Positions 1 through 5,942 of a DNA stretch of 8,127 nt are shown here, piece by piece (position 1 is the stretch's first letter; every line of letters begins with the position of its first letter). The DNA is from JBBDRV01 sp040905285 (GTDB lineage: Bacteria; Bacteroidota; Rhodothermia; Balneolales; Balneolaceae), in assembly GCA_040905285.1 (NCBI GenBank), contig JBBDRV010000084.1:1-8127 (forward strand), written 5' to 3'. A program made the position numbers and the translations under genes. The notes under the pieces were generated by a model. It saw nothing but the letters and a program-made list of their open reading frames with translations. It searched no databases and had not been told where the DNA came from.

Positions 1-324
1 TTTCATATGGATATCAGACGTGGCGATAAACGTGTGGATCCTGGAGCGGCTTGCCGGTTCAAGGGCTTTTGCTGCACGTTTAATATCTGCATCAGCTGTC
101 CGGGAAAGCGCGGCAACGGTACTGGTTTTGACTTCTTTCCCGATTTCCCGGACGGTTTCAAAATCACCGTCGGATGCGATAGGAAAACCGGCTTCGATAA
201 CATCAACCTTCAGGCGTTCCAGCTGCAGGGCCATTCTGAGTTTCTCGGATTTGTTCATGCTGTATCCGGGAGATTGCTCTCCATCCCGAAGGGTTGTGTC
301 AAATATGCTGATCTGGTTTTCCAT
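1..324 (-). CDS. leuA: 2-isopropylmalate synthase, N-terminal part (cut by window edge)
   Basis: This is the first 108 codons of 2-isopropylmalate synthase, which condenses 2-oxoisovalerate with acetyl-CoA in the first committed step of leucine synthesis. The protein opens MENQISIFDTTLRDGEQSPG; the DTTLRDGEQSPG signature (residues 9-20) is the HMGL-like TIM-barrel start typical of LeuA and carries the metal-binding Asp and the catalytic Arg. VIEAGFP follows at about residues 42-48. The frame stays open to the window edge. The ATG at 322-324 has no clear Shine-Dalgarno, only an A-rich stretch before it. It lies 88 nt after the cimA stop on the same strand. I see no convincing terminator or promoter in that gap, so it may be the next gene of the same operon. 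The barrel start is clearly paralogous to that of CimA, but GEQSPG in place of GTQGEK separates the two enzymes. The C-terminal leucine-sensing domain would lie outside the window. Confidence 0.95.
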   Translation of the reverse strand, partial: MENQISIFDTTLRDGEQSPGYSMNKSEKLRMALQLERLKVDVIEAGFPIASDGDFETVREIGKEVKTSTVAALSRTADADIKRAAKALEPASRSRIHTFIATSDIHMK

Positions 325-412
325 TTTTCTGGCTATAGATTTTAACTTGAATTAACCCGGAATTTTAAAGTAATAACTCATGGACGTTTGACTGTTATTT
401 GGCGGTATTTTT

Positions 413-2068
413 TCAATATTCATCAGAAATATTTTGAGAGTCGTACATGTCCGTCGGGGAAGCGGAGGTCTGCCGGTTTTCTTTTTTGCCTGAATTCTCC
501 GGACGGGACTGGTTCAGCAGGTAGTAATTGACACTGTCACTGAGTGCCTGCCAGCTTGCGTCGATAATATTTTTAGACACTCCCACCGTACTCCAGGTAG
601 CGCCATTTTGCCCCGCATCGATGAGCACCCTCACCCCGGCGCCCGTGCCGTCCTTTTCATTAAGGACACGCACTTTGAAATCCTGCAGTTGCACCCTGGT
701 TATCTCCGGGTAAAATTTCTCAAGGGCTTTCCGGAGGGCAAGGTCGAGCGCATGCACCGGGCCGTCGCCTTCCGCCGCACTGTGTTCTATATTTCCGTTG
801 CAGTTTACCCGTATCGTTGCTTCTGACCGTGCTTCGCCCGCCGCATTTTTTTCCGCTATAACGCGGAATCCCTCCAGTGTGAAAAATTCCCTCCAGGGCT
901 CCGTCATCTTCTTGACGAGCAGTTCAAACGAAGCTTCGGCGGCTTCAAACTGGAATCCCTCATTTTCAAGCTGTTTCAGTTTCTCGACAATGGCGGATAC
1001 CTGTTCGCCGTTCCTGTCCAGTTTGATGCCCAACTCGTCAGACTTGTAATGGACATTGCTTTTCCCGGAGAGATCCGAGACAAGCACACGGCGCTGGTTG
1101 CCCACGCTTCCGGGCTCCACATGTTCATATGTCTGTTCATTCTTCATGACCGCATTTACATGAATGCCGCCTTTGTGGGCAAAGGCGCTGCGGCCGACAT
1201 AGGGCAGCTTGGTGTCCGGATTCAGGTTTGCCACTTCACTGACGAAGCGGGAGACCGAAACCAGGTTGCGCAACTGGTTTTCAGGAATGCAATGGTACGA
1301 TTGCTTCTTCTGGAGATTGGGAATAACAGAACAGAGGTTGGCATTGCCGCACCGTTCTCCGTAGCCGTTTATGGTTCCCTGCACATGGGTGCATCCCGCC
1401 TCAATGGCGGCGAGGGAATTGGCCACGGCCAGTTCACAGTCATTGTGGGCATGTATGCCCAGCGGTGCAGAGACCGCCTGCCGCACTTCCCGGACGATCC
1501 GTGAGATATCAGCGGGAAGAGTCCCGCCGTTGGTATCACAGAGAACGAGTGCGTCGGCACCCGCTTTCTCCGCTGCCAGCAGGGTGCTGAGGGTGTATTC
1601 GGGATTGTCCCTGTACCCGTCAAAGAAATGCTCCGCATCGTAAATAACCTCTTTGTCATGATCCTTGATAAATTTTACGGAAGAAAAGATGATCTCCAGG
1701 TTTTCTTCCGGTTCGATGCAAAGAGCTTCACGGACGTGCAGGAGCCAGGACTTGCCAAACAGGGATACAGCGGGAGTGCCTGCCTCGATCAGGGCGGAGA
1801 GATTGGCATCGTCTCCGGGTTCGTTTCCGATACGCCGGGTGCTCCCGAAGGCTACAATCCTGGCGTGCCGGAAGGAGCGGTTCCTGACACGGTTGAAAAA
1901 TTCCATATCCTTGGGATTGGATCCGGGCCATCCCCCTTCAATGTAGTCGATACCAAACTGATCAAGCCGGTCGGCAATACGAAGTTTATCTTCGGCCGAG
2001 AAAGAGACTTTCTCACCTTGTGTTCCGTCGCGGAGTGTTGTATCGAATACACTGATTTTTTCAGACAT
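413..2068 (-). CDS. cimA: (R)-citramalate synthase, Geobacter type
   Basis: This 551-aa enzyme is predicted to condense pyruvate and acetyl-CoA to citramalate, the entry to the threonine-independent isoleucine route. The N-terminal TIM barrel shows DTTLRDGTQGEK (9-20), IEGGWPGSNPKD (43-54), CDTNGGTLP (177-185), the metal-binding HAHND (206-210) and GTINGYGERCGNANL (231-245). AFAHKGGIHV (295-304) lies in the linker region, and a LeuA-type allosteric domain spans roughly 400-515. The GTQGE signature and WPGSNPKD match the citramalate synthase family first characterised in Geobacter rather than LeuA. The last 30 residues are polar and Ser/Asn-rich and look like a disordered tail. The ATG at 2068 follows the ilvC stop by only 2 nt, with AGG inside the end of ilvC as a likely ribosome site, so translation is probably coupled. 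The main alternative is a divergent 2-isopropylmalate or homocitrate synthase. The leuA start next door argues against a second LeuA. Substrate is inferred from the family. Confidence 0.87.
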   Translation of the reverse strand: MSEKISVFDTTLRDGTQGEKVSFSAEDKLRIADRLDQFGIDYIEGGWPGSNPKDMEFFNRVRNRSFRHARIVAFGSTRRIGNEPGDDANLSALIEAGTPAVSLFGKSWLLHVREALCIEPEENLEIIFSSVKFIKDHDKEVIYDAEHFFDGYRDNPEYTLSTLLAAEKAGADALVLCDTNGGTLPADISRIVREVRQAVSAPLGIHAHNDCELAVANSLAAIEAGCTHVQGTINGYGERCGNANLCSVIPNLQKKQSYHCIPENQLRNLVSVSRFVSEVANLNPDTKLPYVGRSAFAHKGGIHVNAVMKNEQTYEHVEPGSVGNQRRVLVSDLSGKSNVHYKSDELGIKLDRNGEQVSAIVEKLKQLENEGFQFEAAEASFELLVKKMTEPWREFFTLEGFRVIAEKNAAGEARSEATIRVNCNGNIEHSAAEGDGPVHALDLALRKALEKFYPEITRVQLQDFKVRVLNEKDGTGAGVRVLIDAGQNGATWSTVGVSKNIIDASWQALSDSVNYYLLNQSRPENSGKKENRQTSASPTDMYDSQNISDEY

Positions 2069-2070
2069 AA

Positions 2071-3105
2071 TTACCTGGCCGCTTCTTTTTCCTGTTTATC
2101 CTGGCCGGGGATCCAGTTCATCATGGACCGCAGGTCTTTGCCGACCTTCTCAATCTGGTGATTGCCAAGTTCGGATCGCCGGGCGTTCAGGTTTTTCAGA
2201 CCGCTTTTGTTCTCTTCAATCCATTCCCTGGCAAATGAGCCATTCTGTACTCTTTTCAGGATATCGCGAAAACGGGCCTTCGTATCTTCATCGATGACCT
2301 CGGTTCCCCGGGTCAGCCCGCCGTATTCAGCGGTATCACTCACTGAATAATACATTCCTTCAATGCCCCCTTCATATATAAGGTCAACAATCAGCTTCAA
2401 CTCGTGAAGGCATTCAAAATAGGCAATTTCCGGTTGGTAGCCGGCGTCGACCAGGGTTTCAAAACCGCCTTTGATCAGTTCGCTGACCCCGCCGCACAGC
2501 ACAGCCTGTTCGCCGAACAGGTCGGTTTCAGTCTCTTCCTTAAAGGTGGTTTCCAGTACACCCGCCCGGGTTCCGCCGATGGCATCTGCATAGGCGAGGG
2601 CAGTTTCAGGTGCCATTCCCGAATAATTCTGATGGACGGCAAAAAGACAGGGAACGCCTGATCCTTCTGTATAAACCCGCCGTACGAGATGTCCCGGGCC
2701 TTTCGGGGCAATCATGAAAACATCGACATTTTCCGGGGGCACTATCTGATCATACTGGATATTGAAACCATGGGCAAATACCAGTGCATCCCCTTCATCC
2801 AGATGCGGTGCGATATCCTTTTCATAGACTTCTTTCTGATGCTGGTCCGGGATCAAAATCATGACAAGGTCAGCCTTTTTTGCCGCTTCGGCTGTTGTAT
2901 ATACGGATAAGCCGGCTTTTTCAGCATCTGCACGGGATGAGCTCTCCTTCTTCAGTCCTACAATGGTTTCCACACCGCTTTCTTTCAGGTTGAGGGCATG
3001 TGCATGTCCCTGGCTGCCGTACCCGATAATGGCTACGGTTTTACCGGAAAGAAGTGAAGGATCAGCATCTGACTTGTAATAGGTTTTTGCTTGCATCGAT
3101 TTCAT
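2071..3105 (-). CDS. ilvC: Ketol-acid reductoisomerase, class I
   Basis: This 344-aa enzyme isomerises and reduces 2-acetolactate and 2-aceto-2-hydroxybutyrate to the dihydroxy acids of valine and isoleucine synthesis, using Mg2+ and a nicotinamide cofactor. The length is that of the short class I form. The Rossmann motif GYGSQGHAHA is at 28-37, followed by a cofactor loop GLKKESSSRAD (50-60) whose serines fit NADPH use. AHGFNI (111-116) holds the conserved His112, and APKGPGH is at 133-139. The helical C-terminal domain carries the metal ligands in DLFGEQ (D195, E199) and ECLHELK (E231, E235), and SDTAEYGG (256-263) completes the active site. The gap to ilvN is 25 nt. There is no obvious Shine-Dalgarno before the ATG at 3105; a second ATG three codons in (3096) is possible. 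The stop TAA sits 2 nt before cimA. Confidence 0.97.
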   Translation of the reverse strand: MKSMQAKTYYKSDADPSLLSGKTVAIIGYGSQGHAHALNLKESGVETIVGLKKESSSRADAEKAGLSVYTTAEAAKKADLVMILIPDQHQKEVYEKDIAPHLDEGDALVFAHGFNIQYDQIVPPENVDVFMIAPKGPGHLVRRVYTEGSGVPCLFAVHQNYSGMAPETALAYADAIGGTRAGVLETTFKEETETDLFGEQAVLCGGVSELIKGGFETLVDAGYQPEIAYFECLHELKLIVDLIYEGGIEGMYYSVSDTAEYGGLTRGTEVIDEDTKARFRDILKRVQNGSFAREWIEENKSGLKNLNARRSELGNHQIEKVGKDLRSMMNWIPGQDKQEKEAAR

Positions 3106-3130
3106 TATGGTTTGGTTAGATTTAGCTATG

Positions 3131-3646
3131 TCAATTCGTGTGTTGAAATTCCCTTTTGAGGGCGACGGAACCGGTGCGGGCTACTTCCGATACCCCGTAT
3201 GGCTTGAGGACGTCGATAAAGGCATCTATCTTGTCTTTGTTGCCGGTAACTTCAAAAGCCAGTTTTTCGCCGCTGATGTCAACCACCTTGGCACGGAAGG
3301 CCTGGGCAATCATCATGATATCGGACCGGTTGGTCGGATTTGTTCCGACTTTTACGAGAGCCAGTTCCCTGGCAATGCTTTTCTTGTGAGTGAGGTCGGT
3401 CACCTTCAATACATCGATTACATTGTGCAGAAGCTTGCAGATCTGCTCGATCACCTTTTCATCCCCGCTTGTGGTCAGGGTGATCCTGGCCAGCCCGGGG
3501 TCGGCTTCGGGGCCGAGGCTGATGCTGTCGATCTCAAATCCTTTTCCGCTGAAGATACCGATTATCCTCGAAAACGTATTGAGATTGTGGCTTACCAGAA
3601 CAGATAATGTATGACGTGGTGCGGTAGAGACAGAATTTACACTCAT
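3131..3646 (-). CDS. ilvN: Acetohydroxyacid synthase small (regulatory) subunit
   Basis: This 171-aa protein is the regulatory partner of IlvB. It normally activates the catalytic subunit and carries feedback inhibition by valine. An N-terminal ACT domain spans about 12-86 (HTLSVLVSHNLNTFSRIIG, then FSGKGFEIDSISLGP), followed by the small-subunit C-terminal domain at about 88-165 (ARELALVKV at 92-100). The length is normal for the family. The start ATG overlaps the ilvB stop in an ATGA and is preceded by a perfect AAGGAG, so the start is secure and the two subunits are probably made in a fixed ratio. Oddity: when aligned by eye to E. coli IlvH, the valine-contact residues Asn11, Gly14 and Asn29 correspond to His20, Asn23 and Glu38 here. 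This may mean altered or lost valine inhibition, or may simply be the norm in its lineage. Confidence 0.95.
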   Translation of the reverse strand: MSVNSVSTAPRHTLSVLVSHNLNTFSRIIGIFSGKGFEIDSISLGPEADPGLARITLTTSGDEKVIEQICKLLHNVIDVLKVTDLTHKKSIARELALVKVGTNPTNRSDIMMIAQAFRAKVVDISGEKLAFEVTGNKDKIDAFIDVLKPYGVSEVARTGSVALKREFQHTN

Positions 3647-5427
3647 TGTTGCGACTCCTTGTCAGATTCAACCATTTCATTCAGTGCCGCTCCGGTGGGG
3701 ACCATCGGATAACAGTTTTCTTCTTCTATCACCTGAAAATCCATCAGGGCGGGCCGGTCATTGATCTTCATTGCCTCATTCAGCATGTCTTCCATTTCGT
3801 CATCTGTTTTGGCCCTGAGACCCACGGCACCGTATGCTTCGGCCAGTTTAACAAAATCGGGATTCCCCTGCTTGAGAATGGAATGGCTGTATCGGTTCTT
3901 GTAAAAAAGCTGCTGCCACTGCCTGACCATGCCGAGGCATTCATTATTCATGATGGCAATCTTGACCGGTATTTTATATTCGACAGCGGTCGCCAGCTCA
4001 TAGGCTGACATCTGGAATCCACCGTCACCGGTAACACAGAACACAGTTCTGTCGGGACAGGCGAATGCAGCACCCAATGCAGCGGGAAAGCCGTATCCCA
4101 TTGTGCCGAGACCGCCGGATGAAATAAATGAGCGGGGATGGTTGAATTTATAGTGCTGGGCAGCCCACATCTGGTGCTGGCCGACATCCGTGACGATTAT
4201 GGCATCCCCGCCTGTGACATCGGAAATTGCCCGGATCATTTTCTGCGGGGATATCCTGCCGCTGCCGCTCGCTTCGGGAAGAGGATGATCTTTCTGCCAG
4301 CGGTGCAGGGTATTCCACCAGTCCGAGGTATCCGGAGCCTCTTTGACAAGTTCATCAAGATGCGGCAGAATCAGTTTTACATCCCCGACAATGGGTACGT
4401 CCACAGCGACATTCTTTCCGATGGAACAGGGGTCGATATCGATGTGGATTTTTTTGGAATGGGGGGAGAAACCATCGAGGCGGCCGGTCACCCTGTCATC
4501 AAATCTGGCGCCAACAGCGATCAGGAGGTCGCATTCCGTGGTCGCCATATTGGCGCACCATGTACCGTGCATCCCCAGCATTCCAAGCGACTGCGGTTTG
4601 CTTTCGGGAAAACAGCCCAGTCCCATCAGGGTGGTGGTGACTGGAATATTGAGCCGTTCGGCACAGGCTGTCAATTCTGTCCACGCGCCGCCCAGCATGA
4701 CTCCCCCGCCAGCATAAAAGAGGGGTTTTTTGGCCTCTGCAATCATCGCGGCCGCTTTGGAAATCTGGCTGTGATTGCCGATGGTCACCGGCTTGAAGCT
4801 GGGTATCTTCACACTGTCCTGGCCGGAATACCGGCCGGAAGAGTTCAGCATATCTTTCGGGAGATCGATGAGGACAGGCCCGGGCCGCCCGTGTGTGGCG
4901 ATGTGAAATGCCTCCCGGATGACAGATTCAAGCTCGTTGACATCCCGGACAAGATAGTTGTGCTTTGTGATCGGCCGGGTGATGCCGACGATATCCGCTT
5001 CCTGAAAGGCGTCGTTGCCGATCATGCCGCTGGGGACCTGGCCCGTAAAGATCACCATGGGAATGGAGTCCATGGCTGCGGTGGCAATGCCGGTGACGGT
5101 ATTGGTCCCGCCCGGCCCGGAGGTAACCAGCACCACCCCCGGTTTCCCGGTCGCCCTGGCATAGCCGTCGGCCGCATGCGTTCCCGCCTGTTCATGCTTG
5201 ATCAGGACATGGTTAATATCATGCTCGTCAAAGAGGGCATCATAAACAGGGAGAACAGCGCCGCCGGGATATCCGAAAATGGTATCTACCTTCAGATCCT
5301 TGAGCGTGTTGATCAGGATATTGGACCCGTTCAGTGATTCCGGACCAGAGGAGGACTTCGGTACAGAGACTACCTTCTTTTCCCTGTCTGAATTTTGAAA
5401 CGATTTAGCTTTTGGCGTTGGACGCAT
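3643..5427 (-). CDS. ilvB: Acetohydroxyacid synthase large (catalytic) subunit
   Basis: This 594-aa ThDP/FAD enzyme makes 2-acetolactate from two pyruvates and 2-aceto-2-hydroxybutyrate from pyruvate plus 2-oxobutyrate. The N-terminal ThDP domain (about 34-198) has FGYPGGAVLPVYD and the catalytic Glu79 in KHEQAGTHAADGYAR. The central FAD-binding domain (about 215-350) has GARFDDRVTG (306-315). The C-terminal ThDP domain (about 400-555) has GDGGFQMSAYELAT from 467 and NN at 494-495, the GDG...NN cofactor motif, and MVRQWQ nearby. A polar, basic tail of about 33 residues precedes the domain. I chose the ATG at 5427 because GAGG lies 5 nt upstream. The frame also stays open to a TTG at 5466, which would give 607 aa but has no good ribosome site. 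The gene heads the ilvBNC-cimA operon and lies 46 nt after the U-run of a putative attenuator. Confidence 0.96.
   Translation of the reverse strand: MRPTPKAKSFQNSDREKKVVSVPKSSSGPESLNGSNILINTLKDLKVDTIFGYPGGAVLPVYDALFDEHDINHVLIKHEQAGTHAADGYARATGKPGVVLVTSGPGGTNTVTGIATAAMDSIPMVIFTGQVPSGMIGNDAFQEADIVGITRPITKHNYLVRDVNELESVIREAFHIATHGRPGPVLIDLPKDMLNSSGRYSGQDSVKIPSFKPVTIGNHSQISKAAAMIAEAKKPLFYAGGGVMLGGAWTELTACAERLNIPVTTTLMGLGCFPESKPQSLGMLGMHGTWCANMATTECDLLIAVGARFDDRVTGRLDGFSPHSKKIHIDIDPCSIGKNVAVDVPIVGDVKLILPHLDELVKEAPDTSDWWNTLHRWQKDHPLPEASGSGRISPQKMIRAISDVTGGDAIIVTDVGQHQMWAAQHYKFNHPRSFISSGGLGTMGYGFPAALGAAFACPDRTVFCVTGDGGFQMSAYELATAVEYKIPVKIAIMNNECLGMVRQWQQLFYKNRYSHSILKQGNPDFVKLAEAYGAVGLRAKTDDEMEDMLNEAMKINDRPALMDFQVIEEENCYPMVPTGAALNEMVESDKESQQ
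3655..3660 (-). promoter_or_regulatory. Ribosome binding site of ilvN
   Basis: AAGGAG on the minus strand, 8 nt before the ilvN ATG and inside the end of ilvB. It is the best Shine-Dalgarno in the window and fixes the ilvN start. It shows the host can use canonical ribosome sites even though most genes here lack them. Confidence 0.85.
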
Positions 5428-5430
5428 TAT

Positions 5431-5436
5431 GACCTC
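5431..5436 (-). promoter_or_regulatory. Ribosome binding site deciding the ilvB start
   Basis: GAGGTC on the minus strand, with GAGG 5 nt from the ATG at 5427. It favours this ATG over the in-frame TTG at 5466. Confidence 0.65.
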
Positions 5437-5473
5437 GCGGATATAGTTTGCCTGCCAGGGGGTCAAACTTTCT

Positions 5474-5512
5474 AAAAAATGAGGGTCAATTTTGAAGTGA
5501 AGTTCTAACCTC
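5474..5512 (-). terminator. Putative attenuator terminator before ilvB
   Basis: In the minus-strand RNA, GAGGUUAG (5512-5505) can pair with UUGACCCUC (5489-5481), with one bulged C and two G-U pairs, around a 15-nt loop. One A and then six U (5479-5474) follow directly. The stem is modest by itself, but its position fits an intrinsic terminator acting inside the ilvB leader. Its 5' arm lies within the 3' arm of the antiterminator stem, so the two folds exclude each other. Confidence 0.5.
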
Positions 5513-5566
5513 TGGCGAGTATGGTTAGCTAATAAGTAGAATTAGGTTGATTAAGCCAGAGATTAG
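5505..5566 (-). promoter_or_regulatory. Putative antiterminator stem in the ilvB leader
   Basis: In the minus-strand RNA, CUAAUCUCUGGC (5566-5555) pairs with GCCAGAGGUUAG (5516-5505) over 12 bp with a single U-G wobble, around a 38-nt loop. The 5' arm coincides exactly with leader codons 64-67 (Leu-Ile-Ser-Gly). The 3' arm begins 8 nt after the leader stop codon. A ribosome stalled upstream in the Ile/Leu run would let this stem form and block the terminator. A ribosome resting at the stop codon would cover the start of the 3' arm and leave GAGGUUAG free to form the terminator. A shorter stem, CUAACC (5528-5523) with GGUUAG (5510-5505), could also form. Confidence 0.6.
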
Positions 5567-5755
5567 GATAGACAGGATACCGGCCAGACTGACAAGATTT
5601 ATAGTCCGGGCACCATCTATCACTACGATAAATTCAGAATTAGCATCTAACCTATAAGAACCTGTTTCTGAAAAAGCTGACACAAAGCTTCCGTTCCGGA
5701 TTTTAAAACCCGGGAGATTATAATCGAAAGCACTCTGTGGTATTGCTGTTTCCAT
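5525..5755 (-). CDS. Putative BCAA leader peptide of the ilvBNC-cimA operon
   Basis: This open frame encodes up to 76 residues from an ATG at 5755, about 26 nt after the predicted transcription start. I do not recognise its first 50 residues. Of the last 25 residues, 16 are branched-chain (7 Ile, 8 Leu, 1 Val), with a tail of GLINLILLIS. That is typical of attenuator leader peptides such as E. coli IlvL, although these are usually about 30 residues long. A GTG at codon 45 (5623) would give a 32-residue peptide. No strong Shine-Dalgarno is seen before either start. Supporting context: same strand as ilvB, stop codon between the arms of the antiterminator, and a hairpin with U-run just downstream. 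The alternative is a small protein with one C-terminal membrane segment, because the same residues are hydrophobic. The pairing geometry makes the leader reading more likely. Confidence 0.55.
   Translation of the reverse strand: METAIPQSAFDYNLPGFKIRNGSFVSAFSETGSYRLDANSEFIVVIDGARTINLVSLAGILSILISGLINLILLIS
5696..5713. repeat. 18-bp near-perfect palindrome
   Basis: CCGGATTTTAAAACCCGG on the plus strand is symmetric in CCGG.TTTTAAAA.CCGG, with only the fifth base pair breaking the symmetry. It lies about 70-85 nt downstream of the predicted minus-strand start, inside the leader frame. It could be a protein-binding site in DNA. As RNA it has no proper loop, so a hairpin role is less likely. No regulator can be named. 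Confidence 0.4.
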
Positions 5756-5788
5756 GTAAGAGTCTAAATTAGCTTTATCGCTTCGGGT

Positions 5789-5817
5789 AAAATATCCAAC
5801 TGCAATTTTGTAGTCAA
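5789..5817 (-). promoter_or_regulatory. Putative promoter of the ilvB leader transcript
   Basis: On the minus strand, TTGACT (5817-5812) and TATTTT (5794-5789) are separated by 17 nt, a good sigma70-like layout. Read as the Bacteroidota form, TTG is 20 nt from TATTTTAC, a partial match to TAnnTTTG. Predicted start is near 5782, giving a leader of about 355 nt before ilvB. Confidence 0.5.
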
Positions 5818-5838
5818 GGAAAATTTTATGTTCTTATT

Positions 5839-5867
5839 TTGAATATAGGACATTAGATCAATATAAC
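5839..5867 (+). promoter_or_regulatory. Putative ilvD promoter
   Basis: TTGAAT (5839-5844) and TATAAC (5862-5867) are 17 nt apart, a good sigma70-like pair. Predicted start is near 5874, giving a leader of about 70 nt before the ilvD ATG. The -10 box lies within the first copy of an 11-bp direct repeat. Confidence 0.5.
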
Positions 5868-5893
5868 ATTAAAAAGCGCTTCCAATATAACAT
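5859..5893 (+). repeat. 11-bp direct repeat flanking a palindrome at the ilvD start site
   Basis: CAATATAACAT occurs exactly at 5859-5869 and 5883-5893, 24 bp apart from start to start. Between them lies the perfect 8-bp palindrome AAGCGCTT (5874-5881). The arrangement overlaps the ilvD -10 box and the predicted transcription start, which is where a repressor operator would be expected. In AT-rich DNA a chance repeat is possible, but 11 exact bases at this position deserve attention. Confidence 0.45.
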
Positions 5894-5942
5894 ATTTATA
5901 ATAATAACCTATTGATGGCCATAAACTTATATATATCAACAA

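Larger units (their letters stand above)
5428..5942. other. Divergent control region between ilvB and ilvD
   Basis: This 515-nt stretch has no conserved enzyme gene and is visibly richer in A and T than the flanking genes. It holds, from the ilvB side outward, the ilvB ribosome site, a putative terminator hairpin with U-run, a competing antiterminator stem, a BCAA-rich leader frame, an 18-bp near-palindrome and a minus-strand promoter. On the ilvD side it holds a plus-strand promoter and a direct repeat flanking a palindrome. The -35 boxes of the two promoters are about 21 bp apart and point away from each other, so one regulator bound between them could affect both units. Confidence 0.7.

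Noticed and set aside
325..412. Possible second attenuator or promoter before leuA
   Set aside because: The 88-nt gap holds only a 9-codon frame (MSYYFKIPG) without a BCAA run, and no GC-rich hairpin with a T-run or clear promoter boxes.
4138..5337. A 399-codon open frame on the plus strand opposite ilvB
   Set aside because: It is fully antisense to a clear AHAS large subunit gene, shows no recognisable motif, and is the usual shadow frame of a GC-rich coding strand.
5428..5466. N-terminal extension of IlvB from a TTG at 5466
   Set aside because: The codon is TTG without a good ribosome site, while ATG 5427 has GAGG 5 nt upstream; the extra 13 residues resemble nothing in the family.
5764..5853. 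A 29-codon minus-strand frame MSYIQNKNIK... ending in AIKLI, considered as a leader peptide
   Set aside because: It spans the predicted -35 and -10 boxes, so it would not be in the transcript; few branched-chain codons and no paired structure nearby.
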